A stretch of 64,000 nucleotides of DNA from Serratia marcescens (GCF_029846115.1 NZ_JARVZZ010000001.1:1426001-1490000), one strand, 5' to 3'. Numbered from the stretch's first letter, positions 8,819 to 17,941 are shown. Numbers and translations are program-made. The notes: generated by a model from the letters alone, not told the origin.

Positions 8819-8832
8819 TTGGCGCGATTCTT

Positions 8833-8846
8833 TTGATGTAGGACAA
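8833..8846 (-). promoter_or_regulatory. Possible FNR site for nrdDG
   Basis: TTGATGTAGGACAA has one perfect FNR half-site (TTGAT) and one 3-of-5 half-site. If the -10 is the TATAGT inside the distal NrdR box (8805-8810), transcription starts near 8798 and this site is centred at about -41.5, the class II activator position. E. coli nrdDG is FNR-activated. The match is imperfect. Confidence 0.4.
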
Positions 8847-8881
8847 GGAAATCGGAAGAGCGTGCGCAAGCTGAACAGTCG

Positions 8882-9796
8882 TCAATCGCTCACTGGCCGA
8901 TCGCGAAAATGTTCCAGCAGAAAGTCGACCCAGACGCGCACCCGCGGCGGCAGATCCGCCGAGGCGTAATAGAGCCACAGCTGCACCGGGCGCGGCCAGC
9001 ACTCCGCCAGCACCGGCCGCAGCGTGCCCTGCTCAAAGTGCTTTTCGAGGTACCAGCGCGCCAGGTTGACGATGCCCAGCCCGGCCAGCGCCGCATCCAG
9101 CAACATTTCCGGGCGGCTCACCACCAATCGGCCGTTCAGATCCAGCGCCAGCGTTTCACCCTGATGGCGCAGCTGCCATTTGACGTGGCGGCCGTTGCTG
9201 GGGTTACGGTGCAGCAGGCAGTCGTGCCGCAGCAGGTCGTGTGGCGTTTGCGGTTCACCGCGCCGCGCCAGATAGTCGGGCGACGCCGCCAGCACCATGT
9301 GCATCGGGTAGAGCGGGCGGGCCACCAGCCGGCTGTCGGGATCGACCCGGCTGCCGATGCCGACGTCGAAACCTTCGCCCACCAGATTCACCACCCGGGC
9401 GTCCAGCGACAGATCGAGATCGATCTGCGGGTAGCGCTCCAGAAATTGCGGGATCAACGGCATCAGCATCTGGCGGCCGAAGCCGGGGATCATCGTGACG
9501 CGCACCACCCCGGCCGGCGCCTGCCGTTCGCCGCCGGCGCTTTCCAGCGTCGCCGCCAACGCCTGCCACAGCGGCGCCACCTGCGCCAGCAGCGCTTTGC
9601 CCTCGTCGGTCAGCAGCACGTTGTGGGTGTTGCGCTGAAACAGCCGCAGCGCCAGCTTCTCTTCCAGCGCGCGGATATTTTTGCTGACCGCCGCCGGCGT
9701 GACGCCCAGCTGGCGGGCGGCGGCGGAGAAATTTTGCGCCTGCGCGGCGGCGAGGAAGGCCGGCAGCAGGCGGTGCACGTCAAAGGGCAGCGACAT
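8882..9796 (-). CDS. LysR-family transcriptional regulator
   Basis: 304 residues from the ATG at 9796. The upstream in-frame extension to 9958 runs through the divergent promoter and is rejected. The N-terminal winged helix-turn-helix is clear: FSAAARQLGVTPAAVSKNIR followed by LEEKLALRLFQRNTHNVLL (about residues 20-60). A substrate-binding-like effector domain fills the rest (VRVTMIPGFGRQMLMPLIP, CLLHRNPSNGRHVKW). It is divergent from the oxidoreductase gene at 9903 with a 106-bp gap, the standard arrangement for a LysR protein controlling its neighbour. The inducer is unknown. Confidence 0.9.
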   Translation of the reverse strand: MSLPFDVHRLLPAFLAAAQAQNFSAAARQLGVTPAAVSKNIRALEEKLALRLFQRNTHNVLLTDEGKALLAQVAPLWQALAATLESAGGERQAPAGVVRVTMIPGFGRQMLMPLIPQFLERYPQIDLDLSLDARVVNLVGEGFDVGIGSRVDPDSRLVARPLYPMHMVLAASPDYLARRGEPQTPHDLLRHDCLLHRNPSNGRHVKWQLRHQGETLALDLNGRLVVSRPEMLLDAALAGLGIVNLARWYLEKHFEQGTLRPVLAECWPRPVQLWLYYASADLPPRVRVWVDFLLEHFRDRPVSD

Positions 9797-9902
9797 AGTG
9801 GTTGATACTTTCGGTTGAAATTGAAGTGACCTTGAACAGCCTACACCCGAAGCGGCAGAAATGGAAAAATGCCTCATCTTCTTTACGTTCAAGGAATCCT
9901 TT

Positions 9903-10427
9903 ATGTCACGCATTTTAGTGTTAACCGCCCACCGCACCCCCGACGAGTCGCGCATCAACCAGGCGCTGATCGAGGCCGTGCGCCCGCTGCCTAACGTGAC
10001 CGTGCACGAGCTTATCCGCGCTTACCCGGATTACCGCATCGACGTGGCGCGTGAACAGGAGCTGCTGGAAAGTCATGATGCGGTGGTGATGATGTTCCCG
10101 TTTTTCTGGTACAGCTCGCCGGCGATCCTGCGCGAATGGCAGGACGCGGTATTAACCTATGGTTTCGCCTACGGCAGCGAGGGCACTAAACTGCACGGCA
10201 AGCCGCTGCAGCTGGTGGTGAGCACCGGCGGCAACGCGCAGGCCTACACGCCGGCAGGCTACAACCGCTATCCGGTGCAGGATCTGCTGCTGCCGTTCCA
10301 CGCGCTGGCTAACCTGACCGGCATGGATTATCTGCCGCCGCATCTGGTGCAGGGCGTGACCGACATGAGCGATGAGCAGTTGGCGCAAGCGGCCGCCGGG
10401 GTGGTGGCGCTGATGGAGACATTGTAG
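9903..10427 (+). CDS. NAD(P)H quinone oxidoreductase, flavodoxin-like fold (KefF/MdaB type)
   Basis: 174 residues from the ATG at 9903, with AAGGA about seven bases upstream. SRILVLTAHRTPDESRINQAL is the N-terminal FMN/FAD phosphate-binding loop. MFPFFWYSSPAILREWQDAV and VVSTGGNAQAYTP are the conserved active-site stretches of the flavodoxin_2 family (KefF, MdaB, WrbA relatives). These cytoplasmic flavoproteins reduce quinones by two electrons, limiting redox cycling. KefF also activates the KefC K+ antiporter, but no kefC is nearby, so a quinone or electrophile defence role under the adjacent LysR regulator is more likely. A GC-rich hairpin (10428-10450) separates it from the convergent treC. 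Confidence 0.85.
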   Translation: MSRILVLTAHRTPDESRINQALIEAVRPLPNVTVHELIRAYPDYRIDVAREQELLESHDAVVMMFPFFWYSSPAILREWQDAVLTYGFAYGSEGTKLHGKPLQLVVSTGGNAQAYTPAGYNRYPVQDLLLPFHALANLTGMDYLPPHLVQGVTDMSDEQLAQAAAGVVALMETL

Positions 10428-10455
10428 GGCGCAGCGCTCGCCGCGCCCTGCGGGG

Positions 10456-12120
10456 TTAGTCTTCGAGCAGCCACCACACCGCTTCGAACGGCCGCAGCGT
10501 CAGCGCCTGCGGCTGATCCGCCGAGTCGCTGTAGTTGCTCATCAGCGGGCGCCACTGGGCGGAGGCTTCCACGCCTTCCGCCGCCCAGGCCAGCGGTTCG
10601 CGGCTCAGGTTGGCCACCACCAGCAGGCGCTGGCCGTTCCAGCTGCGCTGATAGCACCACAGCGCCGGGTGATCCGGCGCCAGATCCTGATAGTCGCCGT
10701 GGGTCAGCAGCGGATACTGCTTGCGCAGGGTGATCAGTTGGCGGTAGGCGTAAAACACCGAGTCGAGATCGGCCAGCGCCGCGTCGGCGTTGATCTGCGG
10801 GTAGTTCTCGGCGCAGCCGATCCACGGCGTGCCGGTGGTGAAACCGGCGTGCGGCGCGGAGCTCCACTGCATCGGCGTGCGGCCGTTGTCGCGCGATTTG
10901 TCCGCCAGGATCGCCAGCAGTTCGGCGTCGCCGCGGCCCTGGGCGCTCAGTTCGGCGTACATGTTCAGGCTTTCCACGTCGCGATACTGCTCGATGGCGC
11001 GGAAGCCGGGGTTGGTCATGCCGATCTCTTCACCCTGATAGATATAAGGCGTGCCCTGCATGCCGTGCAGCACCATCGCCAGCATTTTGGCGGCCGGCAC
11101 TCGCAGTGCGCCTTCATCGCCGAAGCGCGACACGATGCGCGGCTGATCGTGGTTGCACCAGAACAGCGCGTTCCAGGCGCGGTTATGCATCCCTTGCTGC
11201 CAGTGGCGGAAGATCTGCTTCAGTTCCACATAATCCGGCGCCGCCCGCGTCCATTTTTCGCCGCCGGCGTAGTCCACCTTCAGGTGGTGGAAGTTGAAGG
11301 TCATCGACAGTTCTTCGCCGCTCTGCGCCGCGTACTGCTGGCAATGCTCGAGCGTGGTGGAGGACATCTCGCCCACCGTCATCAGGCCGCGTGGCTGGAA
11401 CACGTCGCGGCTCATTTCCTGCAGGAACTCGTGAATGCGCGGGCCGTCGGTGTAGAAGCGGCGGCCGTCACCCTGGCTGTCGGACGGGAAATCCTGCTGC
11501 TTGGACACCAGGTTGATCACGTCGAGGCGCAGGCCGTCGACGCCTTTGTCCGCCCAGAACTGACACACTTTCTTCAGCTCTTCGCGCACCGGCGGGTGTT
11601 CCCAGTTGAGATCCGCCTGCTCGACGGCGAACAGGTGCAGATAGTACTGGCCGCAGTCGGCGTGCCACTGCCAGGCGTTGCCGCCGAATTTGGAGCGCCA
11701 GTTGTTCGGCGGCGTATCCCCCTCGCCGTCGCGCCAGACGTAAAACTGGCGATACGGGCTGTGGCGATCCTGCGCGGCCTTGAACCACGGGTGCTCGGTC
11801 GAGGTGTGGTTGAACACCATGTCCATCACGATGCGGATGCCGCGCCGGTGGGCGGCGGCGACCAGCTGCTCGAAGTCCGCCATGGTGCCGTAAGCCGGAT
11901 CGATGGCGCAGTAGTCCGCCACGTCATAGCCGTTGTCCACCTGGGGTGAGACGTAGACCGGCGTCAGCCAGATGGCGTCGACGCCCAGCTCCTGCAGATA
12001 GTCCAGCCGCCGGGTCACGCCGGCCAAATCGCCGTAGCCGTTGCCGGTGCTGTCTTGAAAACTCTTCGGATAAATTTGGTAGATGACGCCGTTCTGCCAC
12101 CAGGGGGTTGGGTTGCTCAT
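10456..12120 (-). CDS. treC: TreC, trehalose-6-phosphate hydrolase
   Basis: 554 residues, GH13 alpha-amylase family. It opens MSNPTPWWQNGVIYQIYPKSF, and the (beta/alpha)8 barrel motifs are in order: VMDMVFNHTS, GLRLDVINL (nucleophile Asp), the acid/base Glu in TVGEMSS and FWCNHDQPRIVSR. It hydrolyses trehalose 6-phosphate, made by TreB during uptake, to glucose and glucose 6-phosphate in the cytoplasm. It is the second gene of the treBC operon, though 197 bp containing an ERIC element separate it from treB. Length and motifs match the E. coli enzyme (551 residues). Confidence 0.96.
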   Translation of the reverse strand: MSNPTPWWQNGVIYQIYPKSFQDSTGNGYGDLAGVTRRLDYLQELGVDAIWLTPVYVSPQVDNGYDVADYCAIDPAYGTMADFEQLVAAAHRRGIRIVMDMVFNHTSTEHPWFKAAQDRHSPYRQFYVWRDGEGDTPPNNWRSKFGGNAWQWHADCGQYYLHLFAVEQADLNWEHPPVREELKKVCQFWADKGVDGLRLDVINLVSKQQDFPSDSQGDGRRFYTDGPRIHEFLQEMSRDVFQPRGLMTVGEMSSTTLEHCQQYAAQSGEELSMTFNFHHLKVDYAGGEKWTRAAPDYVELKQIFRHWQQGMHNRAWNALFWCNHDQPRIVSRFGDEGALRVPAAKMLAMVLHGMQGTPYIYQGEEIGMTNPGFRAIEQYRDVESLNMYAELSAQGRGDAELLAILADKSRDNGRTPMQWSSAPHAGFTTGTPWIGCAENYPQINADAALADLDSVFYAYRQLITLRKQYPLLTHGDYQDLAPDHPALWCYQRSWNGQRLLVVANLSREPLAWAAEGVEASAQWRPLMSNYSDSADQPQALTLRPFEAVWWLLED

Positions 12121-12153
12121 AGATCAATACCTTTGAATCGTGACAACGGGCCT

Positions 12154-12279
12154 GTACCCTTCATCTTTCAAACTGCAGCGTTGTTGGCTGCTGGCGCTGC
12201 ACCCCAGTCACTTACTTGAGTAAGCTCCTGGGGATTTGCACCCTTGCCGCCTAGCTACAGCTCGAAAGCTATAGGGTAT
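12154..12279. repeat. ERIC (IRU) intergenic repeat between treB and treC
   Basis: About 126 bp with the ERIC central signature (CACCCCAGTCACTTACTTG, then AAGCTCCTGGGGATTTGC) and imperfect terminal inverted repeats (TACCC near 12155, GGGTA near 12274). It lies inside the treBC transcript, so its RNA hairpin could change treC message stability or treB:treC ratio. Confidence 0.88.
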
Positions 12280-12317
12280 TTCCAGCCCCTACATTCATGT
12301 TGCGTATTTTGCGTCAA

Positions 12318-13733
12318 TCAAACCGGCAGCTCGCCGCGGGCGGCCTTGCGTTTGTAGACCATGATGGTCAGCACCAGCGGGATGACGATCGCCACCAGAA
12401 TCGCCAGCGAGTAAATCAGCCAGAACTGCGGCTTGATAGACAGGATGCCCGGCAGGCCACCGACGCCGATGCCGTTGGCCATTACGCCGTCCAGGCCGCA
12501 GATCAGGCCCGCGATCGCGGAGCCGATCATCGCGCACAGCATCGGGAAGCGGTATTTGAGGTTGATGCCGTACATCGCCGGTTCGGTCACGCCGAGGTAG
12601 GCGGAGATCGCCGCCGGCACCGAGATTTCACGCTCGTTGGCCTTGCGGCTGATGATGATGATGCCGAGCACCGCCGAGGCCTGCGCGATGTTGGACAGCG
12701 CAATCAGCGGCCACACCGGGGTGCCGCCCATGCTCTGGATCATCTGCATGTCGATGGCCAGCGTGGTCTGGTGCACGCCGGTGATCACCAGCGGCGCATA
12801 CAGGAAGCCGAACAGCGCGGCGCCCACCGGGGCGAAGCTGCCGGTCATCACCGCTTTCACCGCCCAGGCAACCCCATCGCCGATCATGCGGCCGAACGGC
12901 CCGATCAGCGCGTGCGCCAGGAACACCGCCAGCAGCAGCGAAACCACCGGCACCACCACCAGATAGAGATAATCGGGGACGATCTTTTTCAGCCGGGTCT
13001 CGATCCAGCCCAGCGCCATGCCCGCCAGGATCGACGGGATCACCTGCGCCTGATAGCCGACTTTCTGGATCACGAACCAGCCGAAGTTCCACACTTCCGG
13101 CGTTTGCTGGCCGAGCAGGTAGGAGTTCATCAGCTGCGGCGACACCAGGGTGACGCCCAGCACGATGCCGAGCACCGGCGTGCCGCCCATCTTTTTCACC
13201 GTCGACCAGCAGATGGCCACCGGCAGGAACATGAAGATCGCTTCACCGAGCAGCCACAGGAAGTCGTAAACGGTTTTCCACGCCGGGTGCATCTGCGCCA
13301 GCGTTTGGCCGTCGGACATCGGGATGTCGCCGATCACGTTGCGGAAGCCGAGGATCAGACCGCCGCTGATCAGCGCCGGCAGCAGCGGGAAGAAGATCTC
13401 GGCGAAGTGGGAGATGGTGCGCTCGGTCCAGGTCATGTTCTGGCGCGCGGCGACCTTGGCCTGTTCTTTGTCGGCCTCGTTGACGCCGGTGCTGGCGATC
13501 AGCGCCTGATAGTAGTCGCCGACGTCGGTGCCGATCACCACCTGGAACTGCCCGGCGTTGGTGAAGCAACCTTTGACCATCGGCAGCTCTTCGATTTCTT
13601 TGGGGCTGGCCTTGCTGGGGTCATTGAGGACGAAACGCAGCCGGGTAATGCAATGGCTGACGGTGGCGATATTCTCGCGGCCGCCGACCAAAACAATCAG
13701 GCGGTCAATATCCTGCTGTTTTACTTTGCTCAT
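12318..13733 (-). CDS. treB: TreB, trehalose-specific PTS enzyme IIBC
   Basis: 471 residues. The N-terminal EIIB domain has the phosphorylated cysteine in SHCITRLRFVL (about residue 28). The EIIC domain follows with about ten membrane segments (LLPALISGGLILGFRNVIG, GVHQTTLAIDMQMIQSMGG, ITEP-like VTEPAMYGINLKY). It imports trehalose across the inner membrane with phosphorylation to trehalose 6-phosphate, using phosphate from a separate glucose-type EIIA (Crr in E. coli). It is the first gene of treBC, and a TreR operator lies 70 bp upstream of its start. Confidence 0.96.
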   Translation of the reverse strand: MSKVKQQDIDRLIVLVGGRENIATVSHCITRLRFVLNDPSKASPKEIEELPMVKGCFTNAGQFQVVIGTDVGDYYQALIASTGVNEADKEQAKVAARQNMTWTERTISHFAEIFFPLLPALISGGLILGFRNVIGDIPMSDGQTLAQMHPAWKTVYDFLWLLGEAIFMFLPVAICWSTVKKMGGTPVLGIVLGVTLVSPQLMNSYLLGQQTPEVWNFGWFVIQKVGYQAQVIPSILAGMALGWIETRLKKIVPDYLYLVVVPVVSLLLAVFLAHALIGPFGRMIGDGVAWAVKAVMTGSFAPVGAALFGFLYAPLVITGVHQTTLAIDMQMIQSMGGTPVWPLIALSNIAQASAVLGIIIISRKANEREISVPAAISAYLGVTEPAMYGINLKYRFPMLCAMIGSAIAGLICGLDGVMANGIGVGGLPGILSIKPQFWLIYSLAILVAIVIPLVLTIMVYKRKAARGELPV

Positions 13734-13803
13734 TATGGGATACCTGCAGAGGTGTTGACTGAGTAATGATCAAAGCTTAGTCACTCGGCTTTTTTAATGG
13801 AAT

Positions 13804-13815
13804 GGGAACGTTCCC
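13804..13815 (-). promoter_or_regulatory. TreR operator upstream of treB
   Basis: GGGAACGTTCCC is a perfect 12-bp palindrome between the treR stop and the treB start, matching the operator of LacI-family TreR in front of treB in E. coli. Binding would repress treBC until trehalose 6-phosphate accumulates. Confidence 0.8.
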
Positions 13816-13862
13816 GGTTTGGGGCGAGGATCACAAAATGACAAAAAATGGTCGCTTTTTAA

Positions 13863-14810
13863 TCAGGAAAGTTTGCTGGGCACCACCAAGCGGCGGATCC
13901 CCTGTTCGCCGCTGAGCTGCGCCAGCAGCTGCTGCGCCGCCAGCAGGCCGGCGCTGCCGTAGCCGAACTCGACCGACAGGGTATCGGGGAACAGGAAGCT
14001 GAGCAGCGGGGTGTTGCCGATGGCGCATACCTGAATGGCGCGCGCCGGCTGCTGCTGCAGGTACTTTATCGCCCCCAGGGCGATGCTGTCGGAGGCGCAG
14101 ATCAGTGCGCTGGTGTGTGTATCAATCACTTCGGCGGCGTGCTGGAAACCGCTCTGGTAGCTCAGCTCGCCCAACGTGGCGCGCGGCGTGAGCTTGAGGC
14201 GTTCACAGGCGTCGAGGTAGGCCTGATAGCGGCGCTGGCCGGTGGTGGCGTCGCTGAGCTGCACCCCCAGATAGCCGATATGCCGGTGCCCTTGCCGGTA
14301 CAGGCGATCCATCAGCAGGTTCACCGCGCCGGCGTCGTCGTAGCAGACGGACGAGAAGCCGTCGTATTCACGCACCATCACCACCATTTTTTCCTGCCAC
14401 GGTTTGAGCATCGCCGCAGTCAGGCCGGTGAAGCCGAACAGGATCACCCCGTCGACGTTACGCTGGCGCAGCACGTGCAGGTGCTCCTGCACCAGGCGGG
14501 TTTCGAACTGGCTCTCCATCACGATCGGGTCGAAGCCCTGCTGGTACAGCAGCGGCAGCATGGTGCGCACCGCCTGGTTTTCCGACGGCGAATCGAGACG
14601 GGAAACGATGATGCCCACCACCTTGTCGCTCTGGCCGCGCATGGCGCGCGCCGACTTGGAGGGGGTAAACCCTTGCTGACGGATCACCGCTTCCACCCGT
14701 TCGCGGGTTTGCGGGCTCACGCTGCCTTCATTGTTCAGCACGCGTGAGACGGTGGATTTGCCTACGCCGCTCAGGCGTGCGATGTCCTTGATGGTCAGCC
14801 GGTTTTGCAT
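13863..14810 (-). CDS. treR: TreR, LacI-family repressor of trehalose genes
   Basis: 315 residues. The N-terminal LacI helix-turn-helix is LTIKDIARLSGVGKSTVSRV with the hinge NNEGSVSPQTRERV (about residues 4-40). The periplasmic-binding-protein-like ligand domain contains KVVGIIVSRLDSPSENQAVR and HRHIGYLGVQLSDATTGQR, typical of TreR. It senses trehalose 6-phosphate as inducer, with trehalose as anti-inducer in E. coli. It is immediately upstream of treB on the same strand with a 129-bp gap holding the operator, and divergent from mgtA. Confidence 0.95.
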   Translation of the reverse strand: MQNRLTIKDIARLSGVGKSTVSRVLNNEGSVSPQTRERVEAVIRQQGFTPSKSARAMRGQSDKVVGIIVSRLDSPSENQAVRTMLPLLYQQGFDPIVMESQFETRLVQEHLHVLRQRNVDGVILFGFTGLTAAMLKPWQEKMVVMVREYDGFSSVCYDDAGAVNLLMDRLYRQGHRHIGYLGVQLSDATTGQRRYQAYLDACERLKLTPRATLGELSYQSGFQHAAEVIDTHTSALICASDSIALGAIKYLQQQPARAIQVCAIGNTPLLSFLFPDTLSVEFGYGSAGLLAAQQLLAQLSGEQGIRRLVVPSKLS

Positions 14811-14845
14811 GGTTTACTTTTCGTTGAAGTGGACAGGCGTAACAT
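14811..14845 (+). promoter_or_regulatory. PhoP-box-like mgtA promoter
   Basis: GGTTTA (14811-14816), five bases, then CGTTGA (14822-14827; 4 of 6 to the second GGTTTA-type half) forms a PhoP direct-repeat box. TAACAT (14840-14845) lies 12 bases downstream as a -10. That is the architecture of PhoP-dependent promoters, where the box replaces the -35. mgtA is PhoPQ-controlled in enterobacteria. Transcription would run about 380 nt before mgtA. Confidence 0.6.
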
Positions 14846-14981
14846 AACGGCCTGTAAAACAATGCCCGTCAGCATAGCTCATTTTCCCACGCGGATCTTG
14901 AGGCAAAACGGGATTGTGACATTGCGATGAACGGCCGCTCCTGCCGCTCTGTTTTTCCCTTTACCGGAGGTTATTCCCCAT

Positions 14982-15029
14982 ATGGACCCCGACCCGACTG
15001 CTTTAGACACTCACTCGGTTCACCGGTAA
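14982..15029 (+). CDS. mgtL: MgtL leader peptide of mgtA
   Basis: A 15-codon ORF encoding MDPDPTALDTHSVHR. E. coli MgtL begins MEPDPTPL, and the acidic-proline opening is the functional core. At low Mg2+ ribosomes destabilise while translating these Asp/Glu-Pro codons, which changes leader folding and prevents Rho-dependent termination before mgtA (known mechanism in E. coli/Salmonella). CCGGAGG (14964-14970) is the ribosome binding site. The stop codon lies within the left arm of the large leader hairpin, so translation would disrupt that hairpin. Confidence 0.85.
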   Translation: MDPDPTALDTHSVHR

Positions 15030-15065
15030 AACCTCTCCGCCTGGCGCTGCTGTTTTACCGGTGAA
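15019..15065 (+). promoter_or_regulatory. mgtA leader hairpin (Mg2+-responsive attenuation region)
   Basis: TTCACCGGTAAAAC (15019-15032) and GTTTTACCGGTGAA (15052-15065) are a perfect 14-bp inverted repeat with a 19-base loop. The left arm overlaps the last codons and stop of mgtL, directly coupling mgtL translation to RNA folding. About 170 further leader bases (15066-15232) hold no other gene and may contain the rut-type region. Confidence 0.75.
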
Positions 15066-15232
15066 GTACATCACGGTAACCGGTGGCGCGCGCTTCGTCG
15101 TTCGCTCCTGCTGCTGAAAAAGAATAAGGATCTGCGTTGGCAGAGGCTTTTTGGCGTGCCCGCCATCCGCCCGGCCGGTGACGATCCCCGTTTACCCGCT
15201 GCCGTGAGGCACCGGGCGACGAGGTGCGAACC

Positions 15233-17941
15233 ATGAAACTGAAAAAACTCCCCCGTCAGCTGCTGGGCCTGTTCGCCCGCGGCCTTCCGCGCCGTTTGGT
15301 GCGCCGCGACAGCCTGCTGGACGGCGTCGGCGGCGCTGCGCGCGATATGCCGGCCGGCCTGGCGCAGCAGCGGCTGGACTGTGCCGCCGCAGAGACAATG
15401 CAGCTGTTTGAGCGTTTCCACAGCCACCCGGAAGGCATCACCGCCCATGAGGCGGAACAGATGCGCCGGCGCTGCGGCGAGAACGTCATCGACGATCAGC
15501 AGAAAGAGGCCTGGTGGCAGCACCTCTGGCACTGCTACCGCAACCCGTTCAACCTGCTGCTGACCGCGCTCGGCATGATCTCTTACGCCACCGAGGATCT
15601 CACCGGCGCGTTGGTGATCGCGCTGATGGTGCTGATCTCCACGCTGCTGAACTTCATCCAGGAGGCGCGCTCCAACCGGGCGGCTGATGCGCTGAAAGCG
15701 ATGGTGAGCAACACCGCCACGGTGATCCGCAGCGATGCGCTCACCGGCAAGAGCGAACACGTGGAGCTGCCAATCGCGCAGCTGGTGCCGGGCGATATCG
15801 TCAAGCTGGCGGCCGGCGACATGATCCCGGCGGATCTGCGCCTGCTGTCGGCCAAGGATCTGTTCATCAGCCAGGCGGCGCTGACCGGCGAATCGCTGCC
15901 GGTGGAAAAATCCGCGGCGCCGCAGGCGCTGGCGGCCGATCCCCTCGACTGCCGCAACCTGTGCTTCATGGGCACCAACGTGGTCAGCGGCACCGCGCTG
16001 GCGATGGTGATCGGCACCGGCGGCGGCACCTATTTTGGCCAGCTGGCGCAGCGCGTCACCAGCCAGGATGAGCAGCCGAACGCCTTCCAGAGCGGCATCA
16101 GCAAGGTCAGCTGGCTGCTGATCCGCTTTATGCTGGTGATGACGCCGATCGTGCTGCTGATCAACGGCTACACCAAGGGCGACTGGTGGGAGGCGGCGCT
16201 GTTCGCGCTGTCGGTGGCGGTCGGGCTGACGCCGGAAATGCTGCCGATGATCGTCACCTCGACGCTGGCCAAAGGGGCGGTGAAGCTGTCGCGCCAGAAG
16301 GTGATCGTCAAACGCCTGGACGCCATTCAGAACTTCGGCGCCATGGACATTCTGTGCACCGACAAGACCGGCACCCTGACCCAGGACAAGATCGTGCTGG
16401 AGCGCCACACCGATGCGTTCGGCGCCGGCAGCGAGCGGGTGCTGCGCTACGCCTGGTTGAACAGCTTCTACCAGACCGGGCTGAAAAACCTGCTCGACGT
16501 GGCGGTGCTGAGCTGCGCTGAGCAGAATCGGCAGCCGGAAGCGTTGCAAAACTACCGCAAGGTGGACGAGATCCCGTTCGATTTCGTGCGCCGCCGCATG
16601 TCGGTGGTGGTGGCCAAGGACAACGAGTATCACGAGCTGGTGTGCAAGGGCGCGCTGGAAGAGATGCTGGCGATTTGCAGCCACGTGCGCCACGAAGACG
16701 AGGTGATCCCGCTGAGCGAGGCGCTGCTGGCGCGCATTCGCCGCATCACCGACGATCTCAACCAGCAGGGGCTGCGGGTGGTGGCGGTGGCCAACAAGGT
16801 CCTGCCGGCGCAAACCCATGAATACGGCGTGGCGGACGAGTCGGATCTGATCCTCGAAGGCTACGTTGCCTTCCTCGATCCGCCGAAGGAGAGCACTGCC
16901 CCAGCGCTGGCGGCGCTGAAACAGAACGGCGTCACGGTGAAGATCCTCACCGGCGACAACGAGCTGGTGGCCGCCAAAGTATGCCGGGACGTCGGGCTGG
17001 CGGCCGAGCACCTGCTGCGCGGCAGCGAGATCGAACAGATGGACGACGAGCAGCTGGCGCAGGCGGCGGCGCGCACCACGGTGTTCGCCAAGCTGACGCC
17101 GCTGCACAAAGAGCGCATCGTCAAACTGCTGCGCCGCCAGGGGCACGTGGTGGGCTTTATGGGCGACGGCATCAACGACGCGCCGGCGCTGCGCGCGGCC
17201 GATATCGGCATCTCCGTCGATTCGGCGGTGGACATCGCCAAGGAAGCGGCGGACATCATCCTGCTGGAAAAAAGCCTGATGGTGCTGGAGCAGGGAGTGA
17301 TCGAAGGGCGCCGTACCTTCGCCAACATGCTGAAATACATCAAGATGACCGCCAGCTCCAACTTCGGTAACGTATTCAGCGTGCTGATCGCCAGCGCCTT
17401 CCTGCCGTTCCTGCCGATGCTGCCGCTGCACCTGTTGATTCAGAACCTGATGTACGACATCTCGCAGATCGCCATCCCGTTCGATAACGTCGACGACGAT
17501 CAGATCACCCAGCCGCAGCGCTGGAACTCCGCCGATTTGGGGCGGTTTATGGTGTTCTTTGGGCCGATCAGCTCGATCTTCGACGTGCTGACCTTCAGCC
17601 TGATGTGGTGGGTATTCAAGGCCAATACGCCGGACATGCAGACGCTGTTTCAGTCCGGCTGGTTCGTGGAAGGGCTGCTGTCGCAAACGCTGATCGTGCA
17701 CATGATCCGCACGCGCAAAATTCCGTTTATCCAGAGCCGCCCGTCCTGGCCGCTGTGCATCATGACGCTGGCGGTGATCGCCACCGGCATCGGCCTGGTG
17801 TTCTCGCCGCTGGCCGGCTTCCTGCAGCTGCAGGCGCTGCCGCTCGGCTACTTCCCGTGGCTGGTGCTGATCCTCGCCGGTTACATGGTGCTGACCCAGT
17901 GCGTGAAAGGCTGGTTCGTGCGCCGCTACGGCTGGCAATAA
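15233..17941 (+). CDS. mgtA: MgtA, Mg2+-importing P-type ATPase
   Basis: 902 residues from the ATG at 15233 (CGAGG upstream; the ATG at 15224 lacks a site). P-type ATPase motifs are in order: TGES-loop QAALTGESLPVEKS, GLTPEMLPMIVT in M4, the phosphorylated Asp in DILCTDKTGTLTQDK, KGALEEM in the nucleotide domain, and the hinge MGDGINDAPALRAADIG. About ten membrane helices, and the C-terminus RRYGWQ is as in E. coli MgtA. It imports Mg2+ across the inner membrane at the cost of ATP when external Mg2+ is low. A leader peptide, leader hairpin and PhoP-like promoter precede it. Confidence 0.97.
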   Translation: MKLKKLPRQLLGLFARGLPRRLVRRDSLLDGVGGAARDMPAGLAQQRLDCAAAETMQLFERFHSHPEGITAHEAEQMRRRCGENVIDDQQKEAWWQHLWHCYRNPFNLLLTALGMISYATEDLTGALVIALMVLISTLLNFIQEARSNRAADALKAMVSNTATVIRSDALTGKSEHVELPIAQLVPGDIVKLAAGDMIPADLRLLSAKDLFISQAALTGESLPVEKSAAPQALAADPLDCRNLCFMGTNVVSGTALAMVIGTGGGTYFGQLAQRVTSQDEQPNAFQSGISKVSWLLIRFMLVMTPIVLLINGYTKGDWWEAALFALSVAVGLTPEMLPMIVTSTLAKGAVKLSRQKVIVKRLDAIQNFGAMDILCTDKTGTLTQDKIVLERHTDAFGAGSERVLRYAWLNSFYQTGLKNLLDVAVLSCAEQNRQPEALQNYRKVDEIPFDFVRRRMSVVVAKDNEYHELVCKGALEEMLAICSHVRHEDEVIPLSEALLARIRRITDDLNQQGLRVVAVANKVLPAQTHEYGVADESDLILEGYVAFLDPPKESTAPALAALKQNGVTVKILTGDNELVAAKVCRDVGLAAEHLLRGSEIEQMDDEQLAQAAARTTVFAKLTPLHKERIVKLLRRQGHVVGFMGDGINDAPALRAADIGISVDSAVDIAKEAADIILLEKSLMVLEQGVIEGRRTFANMLKYIKMTASSNFGNVFSVLIASAFLPFLPMLPLHLLIQNLMYDISQIAIPFDNVDDDQITQPQRWNSADLGRFMVFFGPISSIFDVLTFSLMWWVFKANTPDMQTLFQSGWFVEGLLSQTLIVHMIRTRKIPFIQSRPSWPLCIMTLAVIATGIGLVFSPLAGFLQLQALPLGYFPWLVLILAGYMVLTQCVKGWFVRRYGWQ

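Noticed and set aside
12297..13766. 489-codon open frame antisense to treB
   Set aside because: His/Gln/Arg-rich shadow; treB is clear.
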